Assembly: GCA_013822345.1 (NCBI GenBank)
Contig: PNKH01000012.1
Coordinates: 35,210 to 99,209 of the forward strand
Direction: 5' to 3'
DNA length: 64,000 bases
Source of the DNA: Isosphaera sp.
GTDB lineage: Bacteria > Planctomycetota > Planctomycetia > Gemmatales > Gemmataceae
Shown here: in pieces, positions 1 through 7,469 of the stretch
Layout of the letters: each line of letters opens with the position of its first letter
How positions within the stretch are numbered: the stretch's first letter is position 1
Notes under the pieces: model-generated
The model's input: the letters and a program-made list of their open reading frames with translations, nothing else
Databases searched by the model: none
What the model was told of the DNA's origin: nothing
Made by a program: the position numbers and the translations under genes

Positions 1-1
1 G

Positions 2-1666
2 GTCGGCAACGCCGCCTACGTGCTCGACCCGACCGCCTTCCCGAACGCCGCGGTGCTGAAGCAGAACGCCAACCTCGGCCGGCTGACCGTCAGCCGGCTG
101 ACCGGGGACACCGACGGGGACGGCGACTTCGACCAGATCCACGTCTTCGGGTCGCGGTCGTTCTCGATCCGGGACGCCCAGGGGAACCTGGTGTTCGACA
201 GCGGGGACATGCTGGAGCAGATCACCGCCGCGGCGCTGCCGGGGGTGTTCAACGCCAGCAACGACAACAACAGCCTCGACAACCGGAGCGACAACAAGGG
301 GCCGGAGCCGGAGGGCGTGGCGGTCGGGGTCGTGGGCGGGAAGCCGTACGCGTTCATCACCCTGGAGCGGATCGGCGGGGTCGTGGTGTTCGACCTCTCG
401 GTGCCGACCGCGCCGACCTTCGTGCAGTACATCAACCCGCGGAACTTCGCCGCCGCCCCGGGGAGCCCGCTCGTCGGCGACTCCGGCCCCGAGGGCGTGA
501 TCTTCATCTCGGCCGAGGACAGCCCGATCGGCCGGCCGCTCGTCGTCACCGCGAACGAGGTCAGCGGGACGGTCGGCATCTTCCAGGTGACCGAGGCGGA
601 CCTGGTGTTCCGGGCCACCGCCGACAACCTCGTGCTGGCCCGCCGGACGGTCGGCCCGGCCGCGACCCCGAGCGTCGAGCTGACCGACGCCGATACCGGC
701 CGGGTACTGCTCCGGCAGTCCCTGGCTGCCACGACCAGCCTCACGGTCGTCGGCCGGGACGGGGAGTCCGAGACGCTGACGGTCGACTTCGCCGCCGGCG
801 GGGCGTTCACCCTGACCGGGGGCGTGACGTTCACCGCGGGCGACGGGGCGGTCGACACGCTCCGGCTGCGGGGCACCGCCGCGGGCGACGTGCTGGCGGT
901 GGGCGACACCGGCGGCCGGCTCAACGACCTCTCCCTGTCCTGGACCGGGGTGGAACGGTACGGGCTCGACGGCGGGGCGGGCGACGACACCTACGGGGTC
1001 GGCACGACGCTCTCGGTGGTCCGGGTGACCGACGCGGCCGGGGCCGACACGCTCGACTTCTCGGCCGCCGTCGCCGGCGTCGTGGTGGACCTGGGCCAGG
1101 CGGCCGGCCAGCTGCAGCTGATCGGCGGCGGGCTGAACCTGCTGGCGATCGACGGGGCGGTCGAGAACGCCGTCGGCAGCGCCCAGGCGGACGTGCTGCG
1201 CGGGTCGGCGGGCGACAACCGGCTGGAGGGCGGGGGCGGGTCCGACGCGCTGTTCGGTGGGGGTGGGGCGGACGTCCTGCTGGGTGGGGCCGGGGCGGAT
1301 TTCCTCTCCGGCGGGGCCGGGAACGACATCCTGATCGGCGGGGACGGGGTCGACGTCCTCAACGGCGACGCCGGGGACGACATCCTGATCGGCGGCACGA
1401 CCGCGTTCGACCTGGACCCGGTCGCCCTCGACGCCCTCCGGGCCGAGTGGATGTCCGGCCGGCCGTACGTGCAGCGGGTGCGGAACCTGATCGACGGGAC
1501 CGGGTCGCCGATGCGGGCCAACGGCGGCACGTTCCTGAACCTGGGGACGGTGTTCACGGACGGGGACGCGGACCTGCTGCGCGGCGGGGACGGCCGCGAC
1601 TGGTTCTTCGACTTCTTCGGCGACCTGCTGCTCGACCGCCGGCCGAACGAGCAGCGGAACGTGTGA
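2..1666 (+). CDS. Choice-of-anchor I / RTX repeat surface protein, 5' truncated
   Basis: The reading frame is open at the left edge, so this is the C-terminal part (about 554 residues) of a larger protein. The first 200 residues or so resemble the choice-of-anchor I family, a beta-propeller-like esterase-related domain found on secreted proteins, with segments such as [10 protein letters not shown] and [17 protein letters not shown] beta-rich linker follows. Around residues 398-465 there is a run of RTX calcium-binding nonapeptides ([27 protein letters not shown]), which fold into a Ca2+-loaded beta-roll outside the cell. The last 70 residues leave the repeat pattern and end in a short Arg-rich tail. 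The role is inferred to be surface or extracellular; no catalytic residues can be assigned with confidence. Confidence 0.8.
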   Translation, partial: VGNAAYVLDPTAFPNAAVLKQNANLGRLTVSRLTGDTDGDGDFDQIHVFGSRSFSIRDAQGNLVFDSGDMLEQITAAALPGVFNASNDNNSLDNRSDNKGPEPEGVAVGVVGGKPYAFITLERIGGVVVFDLSVPTAPTFVQYINPRNFAAAPGSPLVGDSGPEGVIFISAEDSPIGRPLVVTANEVSGTVGIFQVTEADLVFRATADNLVLARRTVGPAATPSVELTDADTGRVLLRQSLAATTSLTVVGRDGESETLTVDFAAGGAFTLTGGVTFTAGDGAVDTLRLRGTAAGDVLAVGDTGGRLNDLSLSWTGVERYGLDGGAGDDTYGVGTTLSVVRVTDAAGADTLDFSAAVAGVVVDLGQAAGQLQLIGGGLNLLAIDGAVENAVGSAQADVLRGSAGDNRLEGGGGSDALFGGGGADVLLGGAGADFLSGGAGNDILIGGDGVDVLNGDAGDDILIGGTTAFDLDPVALDALRAEWMSGRPYVQRVRNLIDGTGSPMRANGGTFLNLGTVFTDGDADLLRGGDGRDWFFDFFGDLLLDRRPNEQRNV

Positions 1667-1690
1667 CCGGCGCGGGGCGGCACCAGCGAA

Positions 1691-1763
1691 TGATCCCGGA
1701 GGGGGGCGAACCCCCGCCGCCTGGTTGTGACCCAGGCGTCGTGGGCCGTCGGACCACGGGGTT
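1691..1763 (-). tRNA. Degenerate tRNA-Val(CAC)-like sequence
   Basis: On the minus strand there is a 5-bp anticodon stem (CCTGG/CCAGG) closing the loop GTCACAA, which gives anticodon CAC (1727-1729) with T33 in place. A 4-nt variable loop is followed by a GGGGG-TTCG T arm. The acceptor stem pairs only 5 of 7 positions (A1-C72 and C3-A70 mismatch), the D stem has 3 bp, and position 58 of the T loop is C instead of A. It sits 4 nt beyond the 3' end of a regular tRNA-Ser, so it may be a decayed member of a tRNA pair or a structurally unusual tRNA. Confidence 0.4.
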
Positions 1764-1767
1764 GGAG

Positions 1768-1851
1768 CGGAGGAGGGGGGAGTCGAACCCCCAAGGCTTG
1801 CGCTCGCGCGGTTTTCGAGACCGGTGCCGTCGCCCGTCGGCTTGCCCCTCC
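1768..1851 (-). tRNA. tRNA-Ser(CGA)
   Basis: A complete class II tRNA. Acceptor GGAGGGG pairs with CTCCTCC (one G-T), the discriminator is G73, and the D stem is GCC/GGC. The anticodon loop CTCGAAA carries CGA (1815-1817). A long variable arm is built on GCGAGCGC, and the T arm GGGGG-TTCGACT-CCCCC is canonical. It reads UCG codons. CCA is not encoded. Confidence 0.93.
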
Positions 1852-1932
1852 GCGGGAAGGGACACCCGCCCGGGCGGCGGGTTCGCGCGGGGCGCGTCGG
1901 GGTGGGGTTCGCGACCGGGTCTCTCGGGAGGT

Positions 1933-2147
1933 GGCTTCCCCTCACCCGCCGCTCCGCGGCGACCTCTCCCCAGCGGGGAGAGGTGGGGGCACTGCGGCCC
2001 TCCACAGCCACCCCGACCCGGACAGCAATCGAGGTGGCCGGTGGCCCCCACCTCTCCCCGCTGGGGAGAGGTCGGCCCGGCGCTTCGCCGGAGCCGGGTG
2101 AGGGGTCTGCCGACGGAGACCGTCGCTCACGCGTCCGGCTCGGACGG
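1933..2147. repeat. Cluster of short palindromic repeats
   Basis: This gene-free stretch contains two copies of a palindrome built on CTCTCCCCAGCGGGGAGAG (around 1965-1985, and inverted around 2050-2070), flanked by CTCACCCG-type sequence. At 2111-2147 lies a partial copy of the palindrome found inside the FwdB-like gene at 23705-23769 (CCGTCGCTCACGC followed by CCGGCTCGGACGG). Related CTCTCCCC palindromes recur near 20396-20455 and, in a C-rich variant, near 58495-58645. Confidence 0.7.
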
Positions 2148-2155
2148 CACGGCGG

Positions 2156-3850
2156 TCACTTCCCGGCCGGGTCCAGGTACCGCCGCAGGCTCTCGTAGTC
2201 CTCGAACTTGATCTCGTCCTCCTCGCTCTCGTGGCACCGGAGGCACCGGGCGGTCACCAGCGACTTGATCTTCGCCTTCCCGGCCGCGACGAACTCCTCG
2301 GTCGGCTTCCCGGCCAGGTTCGGCGGCAGCGGGAACGCGTCCGCGTCGAACGTCCGCTTGCGGTCCGCGTCCGGCAACCTCGCCCACGCCAGCAGTGCGT
2401 CCCGCTCCCCGAGCCGCTGCGGGGTCAACTTCTCCTGCGCGTCCTTGTCCTTCTCCTTCACCGCCTCCTTGAACTCGGCCGCGTCCTTGTCGAAGAACGC
2501 CCGCACCATCCCACCCGGCGCCGCCTTGCTCCACTTCAAGTCCAGGACCGGCGTCTCCTTGTTCGCCACCAGCGGGTACTGGAGCAGCTCCTCCAGCCGG
2601 CTCGGCGGCGCCGGGTCCGTCCCGGCCGGCCCGTCGGCCTTCGCCAGCGGGATCGGCGGCGGGTCCACCCCGGCGACCGGCTTCTTCGGGTCCGTCTTCG
2701 CCGGCCCGTCCGCCGGCTTCCCGTTCTCGGCCGGCTTGTCGGCCTTCGCCGACCGCAACTCCTGTTGCTTCGCCTCCAGCCCCGGCTTCACCACCGCGAC
2801 CATCACCAGCCCGCCGGCCGCGGCCAGGAGGCCAAGCACCCCGAGCAGCACCACCTTCCCCTTCGGGCCGTACATGTTCCACAGGCTCAGCAGGATCTGG
2901 GCCGACAGCCCCATCCCGGCCGCCGCGCCGGTCCCGATCACCCCCATCGCGAAGTACACCCCGTACCCGTCGCTCAGCCGGGCCAGCCACCAGAACGCCA
3001 CGTCGGTGCAGATCGCCACCAGCGCCCACGGCCCGACGACGCACCGCACGACCGTCGGGTACGAGGTGAACGCGAACGTCAGCCCGGTGAGCGAGAACAG
3101 CATGGCGAAGCTGAGCAGGTGGGCGTGGGTCGACTGGGTCAGCTTCTCCAGCCCGATCGGCTCCTCCACCTTCGCCCACCCGCCCTTCGGCCCGACCGTC
3201 ACCGCCGCCGGGGCCGCCAGGTACTTCTCGACCTGGGCGTACGTCTCCAGCGGGTACTTGGCGGCCTGGGTGTCGTCCCCGTCCGGCTTGTGGCACCGGG
3301 CGCACCGGGCGTCGATGATCGACTTCACCCTGTACCCGCCGCCCTGGATGTGGAAGTCGTCGGTGATCGCCTTCGGCTCCTTCCCGGCGTCCGGGTCGAA
3401 CCGGTCGGCGTCGTACGCCTTCTTCCGCCCCTCCGGCGGGGACTCGGCCCACAGCACCAGGATGTCCCGCTCCCCGTCGCGCTCGGCGAGGATCTCGTCC
3501 CGCCGGTGCGGTTCGTCCTTGACCGCCCTGAAGCCGGTCCCGTCCCGGGTCGTGAACGCCGGGGCCATCGTCCCGGCCCCGTTGAACGGCGCCCCGGGCG
3601 GGGCGGTGAGCAGCTTCACGAACTTGCTCGCCGGCTTCGGCGGGTCCGTCTCGAAGAACTTCTTCCCGGTGAACTTCAGGATCACGTCGTCCACCGACGG
3701 CATCGGCTTGCCGGACTTCGAGTCCTGGAAGTGGAGCTGCACCAGCGCCGTCGTGTACCCCAGGCCGACGGCCAGGAGGAAGCAGGTGAGGACCAGCTTG
3801 GCCGGGAGGGGCAGGTCGCGGAGGGTGAACCGGGCGGCGGGAGCGGACAT
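2156..3850 (-). CDS. Diheme c-type membrane protein
   Basis: 564 residues. A membrane segment at about 17-38 is followed by a periplasmic region with one CxxCH heme site (CARCH, 183-187). A block of four or so hydrophobic segments spans about 235-355. A charged Lys/Pro/Ala linker follows, and a second periplasmic region carries CLRCH (536-540) close to the C-terminus. The two halves have similar flanks (both heme motifs follow a K-S-hydrophobic-x-A-R-C stretch), suggesting internal duplication. The family is not recognised beyond a planctomycete-type membrane cytochrome; an electron-transfer role is inferred from the heme motifs alone. The ATG at 3850 gives a sensible N-terminal anchor. A 60-bp palindrome separates it from the upstream phosphoesterase gene. 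Confidence 0.75.
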   Translation of the reverse strand: MSAPAARFTLRDLPLPAKLVLTCFLLAVGLGYTTALVQLHFQDSKSGKPMPSVDDVILKFTGKKFFETDPPKPASKFVKLLTAPPGAPFNGAGTMAPAFTTRDGTGFRAVKDEPHRRDEILAERDGERDILVLWAESPPEGRKKAYDADRFDPDAGKEPKAITDDFHIQGGGYRVKSIIDARCARCHKPDGDDTQAAKYPLETYAQVEKYLAAPAAVTVGPKGGWAKVEEPIGLEKLTQSTHAHLLSFAMLFSLTGLTFAFTSYPTVVRCVVGPWALVAICTDVAFWWLARLSDGYGVYFAMGVIGTGAAAGMGLSAQILLSLWNMYGPKGKVVLLGVLGLLAAAGGLVMVAVVKPGLEAKQQELRSAKADKPAENGKPADGPAKTDPKKPVAGVDPPPIPLAKADGPAGTDPAPPSRLEELLQYPLVANKETPVLDLKWSKAAPGGMVRAFFDKDAAEFKEAVKEKDKDAQEKLTPQRLGERDALLAWARLPDADRKRTFDADAFPLPPNLAGKPTEEFVAAGKAKIKSLVTARCLRCHESEEDEIKFEDYESLRRYLDPAGK

Positions 3851-3870
3851 GGCGGGTTCTCCACTGCCGG

Positions 3871-3930
3871 GCGAACCGCGACCGTGAGGGAGGGGGTGAC
3901 GTCACCCCCTCCCTCACGGTCGGGGTTCGC
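3871..3930. repeat. 60-bp palindrome between two minus-strand genes
   Basis: The inner 40 bp (3881-3920) form a perfect inverted repeat centred on TGACGTCA. The flanking 10 bp on each side continue it with one mismatch. It lies 5 bp from the phosphoesterase stop codon and could act as a terminator or processing signal. Confidence 0.8.
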
Positions 3931-3935
3931 CGGAA

Positions 3936-4916
3936 TCACACCGGCCCCAAGGCGGTCTCGACGGCGGCCAGCACCAGGTCGCGGGTCTCGGGCACCGGCA
4001 GGCCCGTCCGGGCGCCGCTGGCGAGCCGGTGCCCGCCGCCGCCGAACCGCTCGGCCACGGCCGACACGTCCACCCGCGACCGGGCCCGGAAGCTCACCTT
4101 CGTCCCGCCGCCCGGCTGCTCGATGAACACCAGCCCGACCTCCACCCCGTCGACGCTCCGGGGGTAGTTGATCAGGTCCTCGGTGTCGCCCGGGACGGCC
4201 CCGGTGTCGGCGTAGTCGGCGAGGTACACCTCGGTGAACGCCACCCGCCCGCCGGACCGCACCTGCAACCGCCCCAGGGCCACCCCGGTTAACCGCAGCC
4301 GGGCCAGGCTCGCCGCCTCGTACAGCGCCTCGTACAGGGCCGTCGGGTTCGCCCCCGCCGCCACCAGTTCCGCGGCCAGGGCGAACGTCGCCGGGCGGGT
4401 GTTCGGGTGGCGGAACCACCCGGTGTCCGTGGCCAGGGCCATGAACAGGTGGTCGGCGGCCGCCCGGCTCACCGGCAGGCCCAGCGCCCGGATCAGCTCG
4501 TGGGCCAGCCGCCCGGTCGCCTCCGCCGCCACGTCCACCAGTTGTAACCCGCCCAGGTCGTCCTGGGTCCGGTGGTGGTCGACCACCGCCCGCGGCAGCG
4601 GCGACGCCCTCAGCCAGTCGCCGAACTCGCCCAACTGGTTCCACGTCCCGGTGTCGAGCACCACCACGCAGTCGCTGTCGGTGAAGGCCGCCGGCCGGAA
4701 GTCTTCGATCACCGCCCGGGTCGGGTCCAGGAACTCGTACCGCGGGAGGAGCTTGCTGGCGATCGCCACCCGCGGGTGCTTGCCGGCCGACCGGAGGGCG
4801 TCGTGCAGGGCGAGCTGCGCGCCCAGCCCGTCGGCGTCCGGGCGGATGTGGGTCATCAGCAGGGGGCGTTCGTGCGTGCGGAGGAACTCGACCAGCGGGG
4901 ACCAATCTACGGGCAT
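3936..4916 (-). CDS. DHH-family phosphoesterase, NrnA-like
   Basis: 326 residues, close to the usual length of bifunctional oligoribonuclease/pAp phosphatases. The metal-binding motifs are present: HIRPDADG (23-30), VVLDTG (85-90) and DHH (113-115). The C-terminal DHHA1 domain ends with FGGGGHRLASGA (291-302). Enzymes of this family degrade 2-5 nt RNAs and pAp in the cytoplasm. The start at 4916 (MPVDWSPL) is chosen because residues upstream of it are encoded by the palindrome at 4997-5064 and have no family match. Confidence 0.88.
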   Translation of the reverse strand: MPVDWSPLVEFLRTHERPLLMTHIRPDADGLGAQLALHDALRSAGKHPRVAIASKLLPRYEFLDPTRAVIEDFRPAAFTDSDCVVVLDTGTWNQLGEFGDWLRASPLPRAVVDHHRTQDDLGGLQLVDVAAEATGRLAHELIRALGLPVSRAAADHLFMALATDTGWFRHPNTRPATFALAAELVAAGANPTALYEALYEAASLARLRLTGVALGRLQVRSGGRVAFTEVYLADYADTGAVPGDTEDLINYPRSVDGVEVGLVFIEQPGGGTKVSFRARSRVDVSAVAERFGGGGHRLASGARTGLPVPETRDLVLAAVETALGPV

Positions 4917-4996
4917 GCGTCGGCACCGGAGGCGGGATACCCCGATTGTATCGCCGCCCGAACGGCGCGTGCCAGGGAAAAGCCCCGATTCCGGTC

Positions 4997-5064
4997 GTCT
5001 CGGTTTCGCCGCTTGCGGCGTTGCGCTCCCCGGAGCGCAACGCCGCAAGCGGCGAAACCGAGAC
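4997..5064. repeat. REP-type palindrome, family 1 (copy 1)
   Basis: Perfect 33-bp arms with a 2-nt loop, core CCGCTTGCGGCGTTGCG. Four more copies are at 30358-30404, 34089-34124, 35610-35669 and 45278-45341. All are intergenic. Confidence 0.9.
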
Positions 5065-5129
5065 ACGACCCCGATTCCGACCCTGTTGCTTCCCATCCAG
5101 CGGCCGCGGTCGATCTGTCGATGTTGGGG

Positions 5130-5158
5130 TTGTCGCTTCTTTCACAAGCGGCTATTAT
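5130..5158 (+). promoter_or_regulatory. Sigma70-type promoter of the efflux operon
   Basis: TTGTCG (5130-5135) and TATTAT (5153-5158) are separated by 17 nt, upstream of the TetR gene. The predicted start site (about 5165) coincides with the inverted repeat described next. Confidence 0.65.
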
Positions 5159-5165
5159 TTACCGG

Positions 5166-5179
5166 ACGGACCAGTCCGT
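5166..5179. promoter_or_regulatory. Candidate TetR operator
   Basis: ACGGAC-CA-GTCCGT, two 6-bp arms around 2 nt. It begins 7 nt after the -10 box and lies 30 nt before the regulator start. Overlap with the transcription start suggests autorepression of the operon. Confidence 0.6.
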
Positions 5180-5209
5180 TAATTACCCCTCGGCCTCACG
5201 CGGTGTCCC

Positions 5210-5884
5210 GTGACCACGCCGTCCGCGACCGACGCGACCGACCCGGCCCCGCCGCGGACCGCCCGCGGCCGGCCGCGCGACCCGGAGCTGGAGGCCCGGC
5301 GGCGGGCGGAGATCCTCCGGGTCGCGGCCGGGGAGTTCGCCCGTCACGGGTTCGCCAACACCCAGGTGCAGACGATCGCGGACCGGGTCGGGGTCGGGAA
5401 CGGGACGGTGTTCCGGTACTTCCCGACGAAGGAGAACCTGTTCCTGGAGGCGGTCCGGTGCGGGCTGGCCGAACTCGACGCGGCGATGGACGCGGTGCTC
5501 GCGCTCCCGCTCGACCCGGTCGAGCAGTTGGCCGAGGCGGTCCGGGCGTACCTGGCGTTCTTCGCCGGCCGGCCGGACCTGGCGGAGCTGTTCATCCAGG
5601 AGCGGGCGGCGTTCCCGCACCACCACCGGCCGCTGTACTTCGCCACGCAAGAGGCCGGGGACCACGCCTGCAAGCACGCCGCGTTCTTCGACCGGCTGAT
5701 GGCCACCGGGCGGGTCCGGCGGATGCCGATGGACCGGCTGTTCGCGGTCCTCGGCGACCTGCTGTACGGGGTGATCCTGACGAACCTGCTGGCCGGCCGG
5801 CGGATCGACCCGGACGCCCAGGCCCGGGACATTCTCGACGTGATCTTCCACGGCATCCTGGCGGACGAGGAGGCACGGGCATGA
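5210..5884 (+). CDS. TetR/AcrR-family repressor of the adjacent RND efflux genes
   Basis: 224 residues. After a Pro/Arg-rich lead (GRPRDPELEARRR) comes a typical TetR helix-turn-helix at about 35-80 (ILRVAAGEFARHGF, TVFRYFPTKENLF). The C-terminal ligand domain is of normal length. The start is GTG. Its stop codon overlaps the ATG of the adaptor gene (ATGA), so regulator and adaptor are translationally coupled. A strong promoter and an operator-like inverted repeat lie directly upstream. By family precedent it would repress the pump until a toxic ligand binds; the ligand is unknown. Confidence 0.9.
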   Translation: MTTPSATDATDPAPPRTARGRPRDPELEARRRAEILRVAAGEFARHGFANTQVQTIADRVGVGNGTVFRYFPTKENLFLEAVRCGLAELDAAMDAVLALPLDPVEQLAEAVRAYLAFFAGRPDLAELFIQERAAFPHHHRPLYFATQEAGDHACKHAAFFDRLMATGRVRRMPMDRLFAVLGDLLYGVILTNLLAGRRIDPDAQARDILDVIFHGILADEEARA

Positions 5885-7206
5885 AGGCGCCGTCACCGTT
5901 CCGGACGGTCTTCCCGGCCCGGTTAGCGACGCGTCGCAGACGCGTCTGCGACGCGTCGCTAACCGGGTCCGCGGTTCTCCTGGTGCTGCTCTGCGGCTGT
6001 TCCCCGAAGCCGGCCGCGACCCCCGCGTCGCCGGAGGTGAAGCCGGTCCCGGTAACTGTCGCCTCGGTCCGGCAGGTGAACCTGCGGCGGGCGGTGACGG
6101 CGGTCGGCACCCTGTGCGCCCACGAGGACGTGCTGATCGCCCCGAAGGCGGACGGGCGGGTGCTGCGGGTGCTGAAGAACGAGGGGGACGAGGCGTACCC
6201 GGGGGAGGTGCTGCTGGAGCTCGACCCGACCGACGCGCTCCTGGCCGTCGCCCAGGCCCGGGCGGCGCTCGACGCCGAGCTGCGGAAGCTCCAGCTCGCC
6301 GCCCTGCCGGCGTCCGACCGGGAGTTCGCCGAGCACCTGCCGACGGTCCCGACGGTCGCCCAGGCGGCGGCGAACCTGGAGCTGGCGACGAAGGAGGCGG
6401 CCCGGTTCGAGGAGGAGGCCCGCCGCGGGGTCGGGTCGGGGGCGAACCTGGACGCCGCCCGGGCGAAGGTCAAGGTCGCCAAGGCGGCCGCCGACCTAGC
6501 CGAGACCGAGGCCCGGGTGACGCTGGCCAACGCCCGCCGGCTCCAGACCGCCGTCGCCGAGGCGGACGAGCGGCTGCGGGAGACCAAGGTGTACGCCCCG
6601 GTCCCGGACGACTGGGCGGCGTGGGCGGCGGCCGTCGGCCCGGCGGCCAACCCGGTCCGGTACTCGGTCGCCGCCCGGATGGTGTCCAAGGGGGCGACGA
6701 TCAGCCCGCAGCGGGTAACCAACGCGTACCGGCTGATCACCGACCACGTTCTGAAACTGCGGGTGCCGGTGCCGGAGCGTTACCGCCCGCTGGCCCGCGT
6801 CGGGCAGGCCGCGGACGTCAGGGTCGAGGCGTACCCCGGGGTGGTGTTCCCCGGCCGGGTGGCCCGGCTGTTCCCGACCGTCGACCCGGAGGGGCGGACG
6901 TTCGTGGCCGAGGTCGAGGTGCCGAACACCGACCGCCGGCTGAAGGCCGGGGGGTTCGCGACGGCCGACATCGTGACCGACGCGGCGGCGACGGTGCTGA
7001 CCGTCCCGCCGACGGCGGTGGTGGCGTTCGCCGGGGTGACGAAGGTGTACGTCGCGGACGGGCCGGTGGCGCGGGCGGTCGAGGTGGAGGTCGGGACCCG
7101 GGAGAAGGACTGGGTCGAGGTCCGCGGCGACCTGAAGCCGGGGGCGAAGGTGGTGACGAGCGGGCTGTCGCAGTTGGTGGACGGGAGTCCGATCCGGGTG
7201 CGGTGA
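5881..7206 (+). CDS. RND efflux periplasmic adaptor (HlyD/MFP family lipoprotein)
   Basis: 441 residues. The signal peptide ends in a lipobox-like LCGC near residue 39. The biotinyl-lipoyl-like segments (APKADGRVLRV, EGDEAYPGEVLLELDP) flank a coiled-coil hairpin rich in Ala/Glu/Arg at about 120-230, followed by beta-barrel and membrane-proximal domains ending with LKPGAKVVTSGLSQL. It would bridge the inner-membrane pump at 7470 and an outer-membrane channel, which is not encoded nearby. The ATG overlaps the TetR stop codon. A perfect 50-bp palindrome (5918-5967) forms codons about 13-29 and supplies the Arg-rich n-region of the signal peptide. Confidence 0.88.
   Translation: MKAPSPFRTVFPARLATRRRRVCDASLTGSAVLLVLLCGCSPKPAATPASPEVKPVPVTVASVRQVNLRRAVTAVGTLCAHEDVLIAPKADGRVLRVLKNEGDEAYPGEVLLELDPTDALLAVAQARAALDAELRKLQLAALPASDREFAEHLPTVPTVAQAAANLELATKEAARFEEEARRGVGSGANLDAARAKVKVAKAAADLAETEARVTLANARRLQTAVAEADERLRETKVYAPVPDDWAAWAAAVGPAANPVRYSVAARMVSKGATISPQRVTNAYRLITDHVLKLRVPVPERYRPLARVGQAADVRVEAYPGVVFPGRVARLFPTVDPEGRTFVAEVEVPNTDRRLKAGGFATADIVTDAAATVLTVPPTAVVAFAGVTKVYVADGPVARAVEVEVGTREKDWVEVRGDLKPGAKVVTSGLSQLVDGSPIRVR
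5918..5967. repeat. Perfect 50-bp palindrome inside the adaptor gene
   Basis: Two 25-nt arms (5918-5942, 5943-5967) with no spacer, beginning CCCGGTTAGCGACGCG. It lies wholly inside the coding region, encoding approximately RLATRRRRVCDASLTG. No second copy of this sequence was seen in the window. Confidence 0.95.
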
Positions 7207-7225
7207 CGCCCCGGTCCGTCCGTCT

Positions 7226-7395
7226 ACGCCCGCCAGGGGTTCCGCCCCCGCCCGGGGCGGGCGTGGCCTCCACCCCTGGCTACACTCGGCCGCCCCTACC
7301 GGGGCTCAAACCCTGTAGCCGCGGAGCGGCGGGCGAGTGTAGCCGGGGGTGGAGCGACGGGCCGCCAGGCCCAGAGCGCAACCCCTGGCGGGCGT
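7226..7395. repeat. Nested composite palindrome between adaptor and pump
   Basis: The outer 16-bp perfect arms are 7226-7241 and 7380-7395 (ACGCCCGCCAGGGGTT). The inner 21-bp arms, with one mismatch, are 7268-7288 and 7334-7354 (CTCCACCCCTGGCTACACTCG). Together they fill most of the 263-bp gap between the two efflux genes. Confidence 0.8.
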
Positions 7396-7469
7396 CGCCG
7401 AGGGCCGGGGCGCAACCCCCGGCGGCGTACCGAGACGGGCGGAGCGCAAGGCGAGCGAGGTGACCGGTT

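Noticed and set aside
1691..1763. tRNA-His(GTG) on the plus strand at the same place
   Set aside because: The anticodon stem also reads as GTG on the plus strand, but the T-loop sequence TTCG and the acceptor remnant exist only on the minus strand.
4997..5064. CRISPR array
   Set aside because: The repeated palindromes are single, dispersed and different in length; there are no regular spacers and no cas genes.
4234..5880. N-terminal extension of the RND adaptor frame
   Set aside because: It would overlap the TetR gene and its promoter; the ATG overlapping the TetR stop gives the expected lipoprotein signal.
5918..5967. Integron attC site (GTTAGC/GCTAAC ends)
   Set aside because: It is a perfect spacerless palindrome inside a gene, without the asymmetric unpaired bases of attC or an integrase nearby.
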